A DNA stretch of 64,000 nt, taken from contig NZ_AUDG01000002.1 of the NCBI RefSeq assembly GCF_000425345.1, positions 124,001 through 188,000 on the forward strand. Reading direction: 5' to 3'. The notes under the pieces are model-generated. The model was given only the letters and a program-made list of their open reading frames with translations, did not search any database and was not told where the DNA came from. A program made the translations under genes and the position numbers. This DNA comes from Rheinheimera baltica DSM 14885. GTDB lineage: Bacteria > Pseudomonadota > Gammaproteobacteria > Enterobacterales > Alteromonadaceae. The first letter of the stretch is position 1; each line of letters begins with the position of its first letter. Shown one piece after another: positions 9,141-17,570 of the stretch.

Positions 9141-9824
9141 CTAGGTTGCTGTATTCTGAGTTAATTGTAGTCTGGTTTGATTAATTTGCCGACACAACTG
9201 TTGTGCTTCTGTTTCATTAAAACTAACGGGAATAAAAACGTCAAACCCTGTCGCATTAGAAAGACGTTGCATGCGATGAGCAAATGCGGCTTTTATGCCA
9301 TTATATTGCATATGCTTGGTGCTAAAGTTTGCTACTTCAGCCAGCATTTCACTGGCGCATTGTCCACCCGCACAACCCTGTCGCACAGCCTCAATATATA
9401 ACGCCCGTTGCTCCGTTATAATACGAACTGCTAATCTCAGTGGCAAATGCTGTAAAAAACCATCATAGTCTGTAACGTTAAATCCAATAAAACCAAGAGA
9501 TTGTTGATTAAATTGCGGTATACCACTGTATAAAAAACAGTCCCAGGGCAACAGCCAGCTTCCACGCCGGTGTTGGTAGCGCACACCGTCAGAGTCAAAC
9601 TGCAAAAAGTATTCTGGTTCGGATAATTTAGCCCATCCAGCAAACATACCTAAGCCAGCTCCAACAAACACCAAACCTTGCCACGGCTGCAACTGCTCTA
9701 CCAAAATCAAACTTAATATAAATAGCAACATAACCACAGAGCTGCCTAACATTAAGCTAGCGCCACCACGACTTGCAGCACCTTGAACCCTGATTGGCGA
9801 AAATCCAACCGTGCTATCAGGCAT
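9141..9824 (-). CDS. DUF2982-like membrane protein
   Basis: This 227-residue protein has two adjacent membrane helices (about residues 20-65; SSVVMLLFILSLILV and LVFVGAGLGMFAGW) followed by a PH-like cytoplasmic region with YFLQFDSDGVRYQHRRGSWLLPW and a helical tail. It resembles DUF2982 proteins of Alteromonadales, by recollection of the family pattern. The start at 9824 is chosen because GGGGAA lies 6 bases upstream; an in-frame ATG at 9869 would add 15 residues. Function is unknown. It is divergent from the RND adaptor gene. Confidence 0.6.
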   Translation of the reverse strand: MPDSTVGFSPIRVQGAASRGGASLMLGSSVVMLLFILSLILVEQLQPWQGLVFVGAGLGMFAGWAKLSEPEYFLQFDSDGVRYQHRRGSWLLPWDCFLYSGIPQFNQQSLGFIGFNVTDYDGFLQHLPLRLAVRIITEQRALYIEAVRQGCAGGQCASEMLAEVANFSTKHMQYNGIKAAFAHRMQRLSNATGFDVFIPVSFNETEAQQLCRQINQTRLQLTQNTAT

Positions 9825-10017
9825 ATTATTTCCCCAGTGAAATCTGTATTTAGGCTGGTTATTCACCATTAAGGTTCTATATTGTGCCTAATTGATCTGC
9901 AGTTCAAGTGTGCTTACGCGACCAACGCCGGAGTGACTGCGATATTAGGAAATCTAAATCGCTGTTTCTTCCATACAATAACGCAGGGTTTTATATCGTC
10001 GTTTATTTGGGGTTACT

Positions 10018-11070
10018 GTGGCAAAATTGCATTCAAAATTAATTTGGCTAATTCTGATCATCTTGCTGGTGTTTGTTGCCTATTTGTACTGGGTGCCAAG
10101 CCAAAAAGTTGATGGACGTCGTGGCGGCGCAGCCGTAGCAGTAAGTACTGCAAAAGTGGAAACCAAAGCCATGATCCGCAGTATCAGCTCGCTAGGTACC
10201 GGCATTGCAAACAACTCCATTACCTTAACTTCGCCTACCAGTGACTTTATTACCGAGCTTAATATACGTGAAGGCAAATTAGTTAAACGCGACGAAGTTA
10301 TTGCCCGCTTGCACGATGTGGAAGAGCGCGCTCGGGTTACTGAGCTACAAGGCATACTGGTAGACCAAAAGCGTCAGTTAGACCGTCTGAAAAACTTAGC
10401 AACCACTCAAGCTACCGCGCAGCAAATGCTGGATGAACAACAAACCAAGGTAAATACCACATTAGCCCAACTGGATATTGCCACCGCACAGTTAGCAGAA
10501 ATGACAATTACAGCGCCCTTTGATGGCTACCTGGGGTTACGACAGGTTAGCCAGGGTGCTTATATTAACACTGGCACGGCCATTACCACCCTTGATGACT
10601 TAGCTGTTTTGCGAGTTGCTTTTAGTGTGGCTGAACATTATTTGGCCGAGATTAAAGTGGGTATGCCATTAACAGTAACTAATGCAGCCTATGGTGATGT
10701 GCGTTTTGCTGGCACCGTCAGTGCAATAGATACCCGACTAGACCCATTAACTCGCACCGTTACCGTGCACGGCACTTTGCCCAATGATGATTTACGCTTG
10801 CGCCCGGGCATGCTACTAAACGTAAATCTGGTGTTGGAACAACATGTAGCGAAACAAATCTCTGAAAAAGCACTGGTCCCTCAGCAGCAAAAACAATTTG
10901 TGTATAAAGTAAGTGCTGACAATACCGTCCAGCAAGTTGAAGTAACTATTGGTCAACGCATACCTGGTTGGGTCGAAATAATAGGCGGCTTGGAAGAAGG
11001 CGATGAAGTGGTGGTTGAAGGCATTCAGAAACTGCGCTCTGGCGTTACTATTAATCGTGTCGGGGGCTGA
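10018..11070 (+). CDS. RND efflux periplasmic adaptor subunit (membrane fusion protein)
   Basis: This 350-residue adaptor has one N-terminal membrane anchor (about residues 8-25), a lipoyl half (ITELNIREGKLVKRDEVIARL), a short alpha-hairpin (about 100-145), the second lipoyl half (MTITAPFDGYLGLRQVSQG), a beta-barrel and a membrane-proximal domain. It would link the inner-membrane pump to an outer-membrane channel, not encoded here. The start is GTG with GGGG upstream. It is separated by two bases from the permease gene, so the two are co-translated. The MexH-like subgroup is likely but not certain. Confidence 0.88.
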   Translation: MAKLHSKLIWLILIILLVFVAYLYWVPSQKVDGRRGGAAVAVSTAKVETKAMIRSISSLGTGIANNSITLTSPTSDFITELNIREGKLVKRDEVIARLHDVEERARVTELQGILVDQKRQLDRLKNLATTQATAQQMLDEQQTKVNTTLAQLDIATAQLAEMTITAPFDGYLGLRQVSQGAYINTGTAITTLDDLAVLRVAFSVAEHYLAEIKVGMPLTVTNAAYGDVRFAGTVSAIDTRLDPLTRTVTVHGTLPNDDLRLRPGMLLNVNLVLEQHVAKQISEKALVPQQQKQFVYKVSADNTVQQVEVTIGQRIPGWVEIIGGLEEGDEVVVEGIQKLRSGVTINRVGG

Positions 11071-11072
11071 TT

Positions 11073-14000
11073 ATGTGGCTATCTGACACCTCTGTTAAAC
11101 GCCCGGTTTTTGCCACTGTTGTAAACTTACTGCTGGTAGTATTTGGCATCGTTTGCTTTACGATGTTGCCCCTAAGGGAATACCCGGACATTGATACCCC
11201 TATTGTCAGTATCAGCACGAATTATCCGGGTGCATCAGCTGAAATAGTCGAATCAAAAATTACCCAGCTTCTGGAAGATCGTATAAGTGGTGTAGAGGGT
11301 ATCAAAAATATCAACTCCACCAGCCGCAATGGCCGTTCTAACATTACCATTGAATTTAATGTTGAACGAGATATTGATTCTGCTGCTAACGACGTACGCG
11401 ATCGTGTTTCACGTGCGCTGAATAACTTACCCGATCAAGCAGATCCACCAGAAGTGTCAAAAGCAAGTGATGACGAAGACACCATTGCCTGGTTTGTGCT
11501 TAACAGTGAAAACATGTCGTCACTGGAGCTTACCGACTATGCAGACCGATATATTGTTGAACGCTTTTCTGTGGTCGATGGTGTAGCCCGCTTACAGCTG
11601 GGTGGCGCACGTGATTATGCCATGCGTATTTGGCTAAACCGCGATGCCATGGCATCGCGTGGTGTTACGGTACAGGATATAGAAAGCGTATTGCGGGCAG
11701 AAAACGTAGAGTTACCTGCCGGTAATATTAAATCTACCGATCGTGATTTCACCGTTCGCGTGGTGCGAGCCTACAAAACGCAACAAGATTTTCGCCGTCT
11801 GGTGATAAAGCGCGGCAATAACAACTATCTGGTGCGCTTAGGTGAAGTTGCTGAGGTGCTACTAACGGCTGAAAATGAAGAAAGTGAATTCCGCGGTGAC
11901 GGCAAAAACTTACTTGGTATTGGTATTATTAAGCAATCAAAAGCCAATACCCTTGAGGTGGTGCGTGCTGCCCGCGCAGAGATGGAACGCATAAAAGAAA
12001 CGCTGCCTCAAGGCACAACCATTGAACCCGGTTACGATTCATCACTCTTTATCGCTGAGTCCATCAAAGAGGTATACAACACCCTAGGCATTGCTATGGT
12101 GTTGGTTATCATCGTTATTTTCTTATTTTTGGGTAATATTCGCGCCACCTTTATTCCGGCCGTTACGGTGCCGGTTGCTCTGGTTGCCGCCGTTACCGTG
12201 TTATTTGCACTGGATTTCTCCGTCAACTTACTCACCTTGCTGGCGATGGTTTTAGCCATTGGTCTGGTCGTAGATGATTCCATTGTTGTGCTGGAAAATA
12301 TATACCGCCGCATTGAACTGGGCGAGCATCCACTGGTAGCCTCTTATCGTGGTGCTCGTGAAGTCGGCTTTGCTGTAGTGGCCACAACGCTGGTATTAAT
12401 ATCGGTATTTGTGCCATTAGTCTTTATGCAAGGCCAGTTGGGAAAACTCTTCACCGAATTTGCGCTGGCCATTGCCGCCGCCGTCGCATTTTCCAGTGTC
12501 ACGGCACTGACGTTATCTCCCATGCTGTGCAGCAAATTACTCACCCACCAAAAACGCGAGAGTAAGCTTGGCCTTTGGCTACATGCGGCTTTTCATAAAT
12601 TGGAAAACGCATACCGTCGTCAATTAGAAGTCGTCTGCGCCACCCGCTGGCCGGTGATGATCGTTGTGGCGTTGTGCTTTGTTGCCAGCTACCTGCTCGT
12701 TAAGATGCTACCAAGTGAACTGGCACCAAGCGAAGACCGGGGTACATTTTTTGTGATGATGAGCCCGGCAGAAGGTGCCAGCTATGCAAGCAACAGCCGC
12801 AATATGCGCCTGATTGAAGATGTGTTGATGCCTTACTATCAACAAGGTGAGTTTAACCGGCTGTTAGTCCGGGTACCGGGTTGGGGTAACAGTGGTGGTG
12901 TTGCGATTGTTGGTACTGAAAACTGGCATAATGGTAAGCGCCGCACCAGTGAATTAATGGGTGAAGTTGGCAAAAAATTAAATGAAATCCCTGATGTACG
13001 CGCATTTACGTTTATGCGCAGTGGCTTAGGTGGTGGTGGTGGTGGTGGCCGACCCATTCAGTTTGTGTTGCAGGGCAATACTTATGAAGAACTGGCGCGC
13101 TGGCGAGACATTGTGCTGGAGAAAGCCGCTGAAAACCCAAATATTTTAATGCTAGATCACGATTATAAAGAGACAGTGCCACAGGTACTTGTTGAGATTG
13201 ACACTGAACGTGCAGGTGATTTAGGTATATCCGTTGGTGCCATAGGGCGCTCTCTTGAAGCAATGCTTGGTGGGCGGCGAGTAACCACCTTCCTTGATCG
13301 GGGTAAAGAATACGATGTTATCATTGAAGGTAAGGATGACGATTTTACCGCACCGGGTAGCATTACAAACGTGTATATCCGCTCTGAAACGTCGGGCCAG
13401 CTGATACCATTAGACAACCTGGTAACATTGCGCGAAGAGGCGACGTCATCAAGCTTAAACCGCTACAACCGCATGCGCAGTATTACGCTTACCGCCAGCA
13501 TGGCGCCAGGCTACAGCCTCGGCGAAGCGCTGGAATACTTAGAACATATTGTGCATACCGAAATACAAGACACTGTAGGCATTGATTACAAAGGCGAATC
13601 ATTGCTGTATCAGGAAAGTGGTAGATCAACACTGATGGTATTTGTGCTGGCGTTACTCATCACTTACCTGGTGTTGGCGGCTCAGTTTGAGAGTTTTATC
13701 CATCCGCTGGTTATTTTAATTACCGTACCACTTGGCTTGGTCGGTGCCCTATCCGGCTTATATTTTAGCGGTATGACGCTGAATATTTATAGCCAGATAG
13801 GCCTGGTGATGCTGATAGGCCTTGTCGCTAAAAACGGTATTCTTATTGTCGAGTTTGCTAACCAGTTACGTGATTCGGGTGTGGCTTTTACCACGGCGAT
13901 ACAGCAAGCGGCTACGCAACGTTTACGGCCTATTGTGATGACCGCGTTTACAACAGCAATGAGCAGTATTCCGCTTATTTTGGCCAGTGGGCCAGGTTCG

Positions 14001-14198
14001 GAAAGCCGTATGGTAATTGGTATGGTGATATTTTCTGGCGTGGCGCTGGCAACATTAATGACGATATATGTAGTACCAGTAACTTATATGGTTTTCGCGC
14101 GCAACACCGGTTCGCCCAAACGCCTGGAGCAAAAATTACATAAATTGGAAAAGGAAGCCCCAGACGAGCACGCTGCCGATGAAATACATCCAAGCTAA
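11073..14198 (+). CDS. RND efflux pump inner-membrane permease (HAE1-type)
   Basis: At 1041 residues this is a full-length proton-driven RND exporter with twelve membrane helices in two halves and two large periplasmic loops. The proton-relay aspartate pair is in GLVVDDSIVVLEN (about residue 400), and the TM10 region has GLVAKNGILIVEF. HAE1-type sequence suggests hydrophobic or amphiphilic drugs, not metals. In the second periplasmic loop a run of seven glycines is coded by six GGT codons plus GGC (13029-13049), just before IQFVLQG. No outer-membrane factor gene follows. Confidence 0.92.
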   Translation: MWLSDTSVKRPVFATVVNLLLVVFGIVCFTMLPLREYPDIDTPIVSISTNYPGASAEIVESKITQLLEDRISGVEGIKNINSTSRNGRSNITIEFNVERDIDSAANDVRDRVSRALNNLPDQADPPEVSKASDDEDTIAWFVLNSENMSSLELTDYADRYIVERFSVVDGVARLQLGGARDYAMRIWLNRDAMASRGVTVQDIESVLRAENVELPAGNIKSTDRDFTVRVVRAYKTQQDFRRLVIKRGNNNYLVRLGEVAEVLLTAENEESEFRGDGKNLLGIGIIKQSKANTLEVVRAARAEMERIKETLPQGTTIEPGYDSSLFIAESIKEVYNTLGIAMVLVIIVIFLFLGNIRATFIPAVTVPVALVAAVTVLFALDFSVNLLTLLAMVLAIGLVVDDSIVVLENIYRRIELGEHPLVASYRGAREVGFAVVATTLVLISVFVPLVFMQGQLGKLFTEFALAIAAAVAFSSVTALTLSPMLCSKLLTHQKRESKLGLWLHAAFHKLENAYRRQLEVVCATRWPVMIVVALCFVASYLLVKMLPSELAPSEDRGTFFVMMSPAEGASYASNSRNMRLIEDVLMPYYQQGEFNRLLVRVPGWGNSGGVAIVGTENWHNGKRRTSELMGEVGKKLNEIPDVRAFTFMRSGLGGGGGGGRPIQFVLQGNTYEELARWRDIVLEKAAENPNILMLDHDYKETVPQVLVEIDTERAGDLGISVGAIGRSLEAMLGGRRVTTFLDRGKEYDVIIEGKDDDFTAPGSITNVYIRSETSGQLIPLDNLVTLREEATSSSLNRYNRMRSITLTASMAPGYSLGEALEYLEHIVHTEIQDTVGIDYKGESLLYQESGRSTLMVFVLALLITYLVLAAQFESFIHPLVILITVPLGLVGALSGLYFSGMTLNIYSQIGLVMLIGLVAKNGILIVEFANQLRDSGVAFTTAIQQAATQRLRPIVMTAFTTAMSSIPLILASGPGSESRMVIGMVIFSGVALATLMTIYVVPVTYMVFARNTGSPKRLEQKLHKLEKEAPDEHAADEIHPS
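13029..13049 (+). repeat. GGT trinucleotide tract coding polyglycine
   Basis: Six consecutive GGT codons and one GGC encode seven glycines in the second porter loop of the RND permease. A perfect trinucleotide run can gain or lose units by slippage without breaking the frame. Confidence 0.85.
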
Positions 14199-14227
14199 CG
14201 CAATAAAACCATAGGTAATGCTAAACA

Positions 14228-14362
14228 GTTAAGGTTGAAGATACCATCGGTTTGCCCAAACTAACACGCCGTAACCCCTCCCTGGGGGCTCGTTTCAGCC
14301 CATCCAGGGTTTCAACCGTTAGTTTAGGGCAAACCGATTGTGCTTAACTATTCAGCCTTAAC
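14228..14362. repeat. Intergenic long inverted-repeat element, copy 1
   Basis: This 135-base palindromic element lies between the 3' ends of the RND permease (+) and the SDR gene (-). The outer arms (14228-14239 with 14351-14362) pair as GTTAAGGyTGAA. The inner arms (about 14246-14264 with 14318-14336) pair over TCGGTTTGCCC and AAACTAAC with one unpaired base. The 50-base core, from ACACGCCGTAACCCC to TTCAAC, contains two short hairpins with ATCC/TCC loops. The same core recurs at 48426-48480 with different arms. Confidence 0.75.
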
Positions 14363-14385
14363 ATAGCCACATTTTATATCCAACG

Positions 14386-15093
14386 TTAAAACGGTAAGGC
14401 TTTGGCATCCCAATTTAATAGCTTACCGCTTTGTTCAGGCTGCACAGCGGCTACAACCTGCGCCAGGCGCTCTGCGGTATTGGCAGCACTTTGTAATTGC
14501 CCCGGCGGTAAATTCGTCTGAAACGGCTCAGACATTGCGGTGTTTGTTGTACCGGGATGCACACTTACCACTACCGCGCTTGGGTTTAACCGGCGCACTT
14601 CAATACTGATGTTTTTCACCAACATATTCAACGCAGCCTTACTCATACGATAACTGTACCAGCCGCCAAGCGCATTGTCAGTGATACTGCCTACCTTGGC
14701 GCTAAGAACAACAACCTTTACTCCCGCTGTTTTAGTGATATAGCTAAATAACAATTGCAGGTATTGTGCAGGTACCGCGACATTAGCGTGCAATCGTTGC
14801 ATAAGTATTGCCGTATCTAACTGTCGAATGGTTTTTTCTGGCATCGCCGCGTCGTCATGCAGCACACCATTACATATAAATATAACCTCAGGTTGCTGTT
14901 CTAGTGCCAGCTGCACACACTGTGCGCTGTGTGCTGGGCTTTGTAAGGTGTCTTCAAACCAATGCCAGCTGTTTTGAGTTGGCGCTTTTTGCCTGCTGAT
15001 CACAGTAACTACTGATGCGGTGGCCGCGTAATGCTGTGCCAGCGCAGAACCAATACCGCCACTGCCACCAATAACTAATACCGATTTAGTCAT
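14386..15093 (-). CDS. SDR-family oxidoreductase (C-factor-like)
   Basis: This 235-residue Rossmann-fold enzyme has the NAD(P)-binding GGSGGIG at residues 9-15 and the catalytic YxxxK as Y148 to K152, with S131 as a candidate for the catalytic serine. It resembles the CsgA/C-factor-like SDR group found beside FAD-dependent oxidoreductases. The substrate is unknown. Its start overlaps the end of the upstream FAD-dependent gene by 8 bases, so the two form an operon read on the minus strand. Confidence 0.82.
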   Translation of the reverse strand: MTKSVLVIGGSGGIGSALAQHYAATASVVTVISRQKAPTQNSWHWFEDTLQSPAHSAQCVQLALEQQPEVIFICNGVLHDDAAMPEKTIRQLDTAILMQRLHANVAVPAQYLQLLFSYITKTAGVKVVVLSAKVGSITDNALGGWYSYRMSKAALNMLVKNISIEVRRLNPSAVVVSVHPGTTNTAMSEPFQTNLPPGQLQSAANTAERLAQVVAAVQPEQSGKLLNWDAKALPF

Positions 15094-16069
15094 AACTTAA
15101 TGCCCTTGCCAATTGATAACCACTTAACCATGCGTTTTCAACCCGACCACCATTGAGCCAATCACCACACAACCCCAGAGATAAATCTGTACGATAAATA
15201 TGACTATGCACCGGATAATCTGGCGCTTGCTGCGCATAGCGCCAGCGGTGACACAAAGTTTGCATAACACTGATGTCCTCGCCCAGCATACGCTGTAACT
15301 CAGCGACGGCCACTTTACTAATTTGTGCTGCGTCAGCTTCCAGGTGCAATTGTGAAAAAGCAGGAGAAAAATGCACAAGCCACTGCTCACCTGGGGCCCG
15401 TCCGGTTTTGCTATTTTGCCGGGCTAGCCAACTAACGGCATTGTCACCTTTGACAAAAATGCCATCAAAGGGCACCGATGTTGCCGCATCAAGTTCAATA
15501 TTCACCGACCAGCACGGTAGCAAAGCTTCGGCGTTAAACAGCGCCTGCAGTTGTGGTTGCTGTAGTAGGTGCTCAGCTAGCAACATGGCCGCTTGCTGCT
15601 GCGGCAAGGCAATTACCAACTGGCTAAAATGGCCAAGATGCTGCTCATCGCTATAAAGCTGCCAATGTGTACCATCATATTTAATCGTGGCTACGCGGCA
15701 TGGGCTGTTCAGCTTAACCTGCTGCAACAATTGCTGTACCGGCTTTTGCATAGATGGTAAGCCAATATATCTTGTTGTCTGATCGGGTGAAGCACCTAGT
15801 ACGCCGTTTTCATAAATAGCTAATCGACTCTGCCAGGGCGTAATAACACCCAGGGTCAGCCAATTTTCGCACTGGCGCTTAAATGCTGCAGCGCGTGCCG
15901 TAAAATATTGCGCACCTAAGTCAAGATAGCCGTCAGGCGTTCGTTTACTGCTCATGCGGCCCCCGGCGCTGCGGCCTTTGTCAAATACCACAACATCAAG
16001 GCCCTGCTTCACTAGCTCACTAGCACAAGCCGCGCCGGCAATGCCCGCGCCTATCACAGCTATAGTCAA
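15086..16069 (-). CDS. FAD-dependent amine-oxidase-like protein (renalase-type)
   Basis: This 327-residue flavoprotein opens with the dinucleotide-binding motif IAVIGAGIAGAACA and the following GRSAGGRMSSKR segment, then DLGAQYFTAR. That pattern is typical of short bacterial renalase-like NAD(P)/FAD oxidoreductases. The C-terminus has the usual second FAD contact GLCGDWLNGGRVENAWLSG. No membrane segment is seen. It overlaps the SDR gene by 8 bases. The physiological substrate is unknown; oxidation of aberrant reduced nicotinamides, as in characterised bacterial renalases, is one possibility. Confidence 0.78.
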   Translation of the reverse strand: MTIAVIGAGIAGAACASELVKQGLDVVVFDKGRSAGGRMSSKRTPDGYLDLGAQYFTARAAAFKRQCENWLTLGVITPWQSRLAIYENGVLGASPDQTTRYIGLPSMQKPVQQLLQQVKLNSPCRVATIKYDGTHWQLYSDEQHLGHFSQLVIALPQQQAAMLLAEHLLQQPQLQALFNAEALLPCWSVNIELDAATSVPFDGIFVKGDNAVSWLARQNSKTGRAPGEQWLVHFSPAFSQLHLEADAAQISKVAVAELQRMLGEDISVMQTLCHRWRYAQQAPDYPVHSHIYRTDLSLGLCGDWLNGGRVENAWLSGYQLARALSYD

Positions 16070-16209
16070 AGTACTTCCCTTGCTTTATCAGTAAACGTTA
16101 TAGTACGACTCGGTATTTATTCACGATCAGCCACTAAGCCAATTGCCCGTATCATTCGTACTAGATGCCAAATTACTGTACTGTAAAACATCATCATCAG
16201 GAGAAACAC

Positions 16210-16746
16210 GTGGCCAGTCAAACTGCAACCTTCGGCGCAGGCTGTTTTTGGTGTTTAGAAGCCGCCATGAACCAGCTTAACGGCGTGACACAGGCGCTAA
16301 GTGGCTATATGGGCGGCGCAGAAAAAGATGCCAATTATAACAGAGTATGCGCTGGCGATACCGGGCATGCTGAAGTGGTGCAGGTTGAATTTGATGACGA
16401 GGTTATCGACTTTGAACAACTTTGTCTGATTTTTTTTAGCTTGCACGACCCAACGCAGCTTAACCGTCAAGGCAATGATGTCGGTACACAGTACCGTTCG
16501 GTAATTTTTTATCACACTGAGCAACAACACAACCTGGCATTACGCTTGATATCTGAGCTTGCAGCGCAGCAGGTATTTAATGGCGACATTGTCACTGAAG
16601 TGAGCCCGGTAAGCCGTTTTTTTATCGCTGAAGCTTATCATCAACAGTATTTTATCCAGCACCCGGAACAGGGCTACTGCCAGTTTATTGTGGCGCCAAA
16701 AATGGCAAAGTTTCGGCAACGTTATCAGGCGTTTTTAAAACCATGA
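16210..16746 (+). CDS. msrA: Peptide-methionine (S)-S-oxide reductase MsrA
   Basis: MsrA reduces the S-epimer of methionine sulfoxide in proteins. The catalytic cysteine is C12 in GAGCFWC, with the GHAEVVQVEFD and the DPTQLNRQGNDVGTQYRS blocks following. I chose the GTG at 16210 because CAGGAG lies six bases upstream and the protein (178 residues) then starts with the usual ASQTATFGAGCFW. An in-frame ATG at 16165 would add 15 residues without a ribosome site. Its stop overlaps the next gene's ATG by four bases (ATGA). Confidence 0.92.
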   Translation: MASQTATFGAGCFWCLEAAMNQLNGVTQALSGYMGGAEKDANYNRVCAGDTGHAEVVQVEFDDEVIDFEQLCLIFFSLHDPTQLNRQGNDVGTQYRSVIFYHTEQQHNLALRLISELAAQQVFNGDIVTEVSPVSRFFIAEAYHQQYFIQHPEQGYCQFIVAPKMAKFRQRYQAFLKP

Positions 16747-17537
16747 AAGTGTTTATCGCGATGTTTATTCTGTTGCTAAACATCATCTATCCTGCGATTG
16801 CGGAGGATATAGTTGAACTGCAGTTTTGTTATGAAGATAAGCAACTATTACCTTACTACACGGGTGCTGGCTCACAGGTTGCCAGCCCGCCTGGTGTAAC
16901 GATTGAACATTTACAGAACAGTGTAAAGCAGCTACCTCAGGTAAAGCTGACGCTGCAACGCAAACCCTGGCTTCGCTGCTTACAATTATTGCAACAAAAT
17001 AAGGTTGATGCGCTTGTGGCAACCTATGACGAATCACGCCGCAACTTTGCGGTTTTTCCGCTCGATGCGCAGAGCCAGCCCAACGCCAATCTAGCGCTAA
17101 GTCAACATGCGACGTGTCTGGTGCAACAACCAGGCAAAAACGTATTAGAACGCGCCGCTGAAGGTATCGTTATCGCCCGACCGCTGGGTTATGTGATGCC
17201 TCAGTACCCTGAAGGGGTGACGACGGTACAAGTGCAATCTCAGCAACACGCTTTTGATCTGGTAAAGCAAGGCCGGGTGGATGCCACAACCACCTTGTGT
17301 GAAGTGAATCAGCTGCCGTTACCTGATAATTATGTGTATGGCTTGCAAGTAAACTATCCACCACTTTACAGCACCACCGGTTATCTGGTGTTTAGCAAAG
17401 GCTTTTACCAACAGCATACTGAGCTTGCGGCAAGTTTATGGCAAACCTTACAGCATACCCGTGATGCCAACCGTTATTACCAGTATTTGCTACTAAACGA
17501 CAACGATATTACCCTACCGACAGAGCGTGAAAACTAA
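16743..17537 (+). CDS. Periplasmic solute-binding-like protein (SBP_bac_3 type)
   Basis: This 264-residue protein has a signal peptide (about 1-20) and the fold pattern of family 3 extracellular solute-binding proteins: PPGVTIEHLQ, a central VDALVATYDESRRNFAVFPL segment, and a second lobe with GYVMPQYPEGVTTVQVQSQQHAFDLVKQGRVDATT. It overlaps msrA by four bases and no ABC permease is adjacent. Such orphan binding proteins are common in Alteromonadales. The ligand is unknown, and a link to methionine oxidation is only suggested by the overlap. Confidence 0.72.
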   Translation: MKVFIAMFILLLNIIYPAIAEDIVELQFCYEDKQLLPYYTGAGSQVASPPGVTIEHLQNSVKQLPQVKLTLQRKPWLRCLQLLQQNKVDALVATYDESRRNFAVFPLDAQSQPNANLALSQHATCLVQQPGKNVLERAAEGIVIARPLGYVMPQYPEGVTTVQVQSQQHAFDLVKQGRVDATTTLCEVNQLPLPDNYVYGLQVNYPPLYSTTGYLVFSKGFYQQHTELAASLWQTLQHTRDANRYYQYLLLNDNDITLPTEREN

Positions 17538-17570
17538 TCCACGCTATTGTCAGTAAGGGTTTTGCAGCCA

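Noticed and set aside
12839-13057. Minus-strand proline-rich frame opposite the glycine run
   Set aside because: The PPPPPPP string is simply the complement of the GGT repeat in the RND permease.
14199-14385. Possible attachment site or insertion-sequence scar
   Set aside because: There is no tRNA, integrase, transposase or target duplication; a structured intergenic repeat explains it better.
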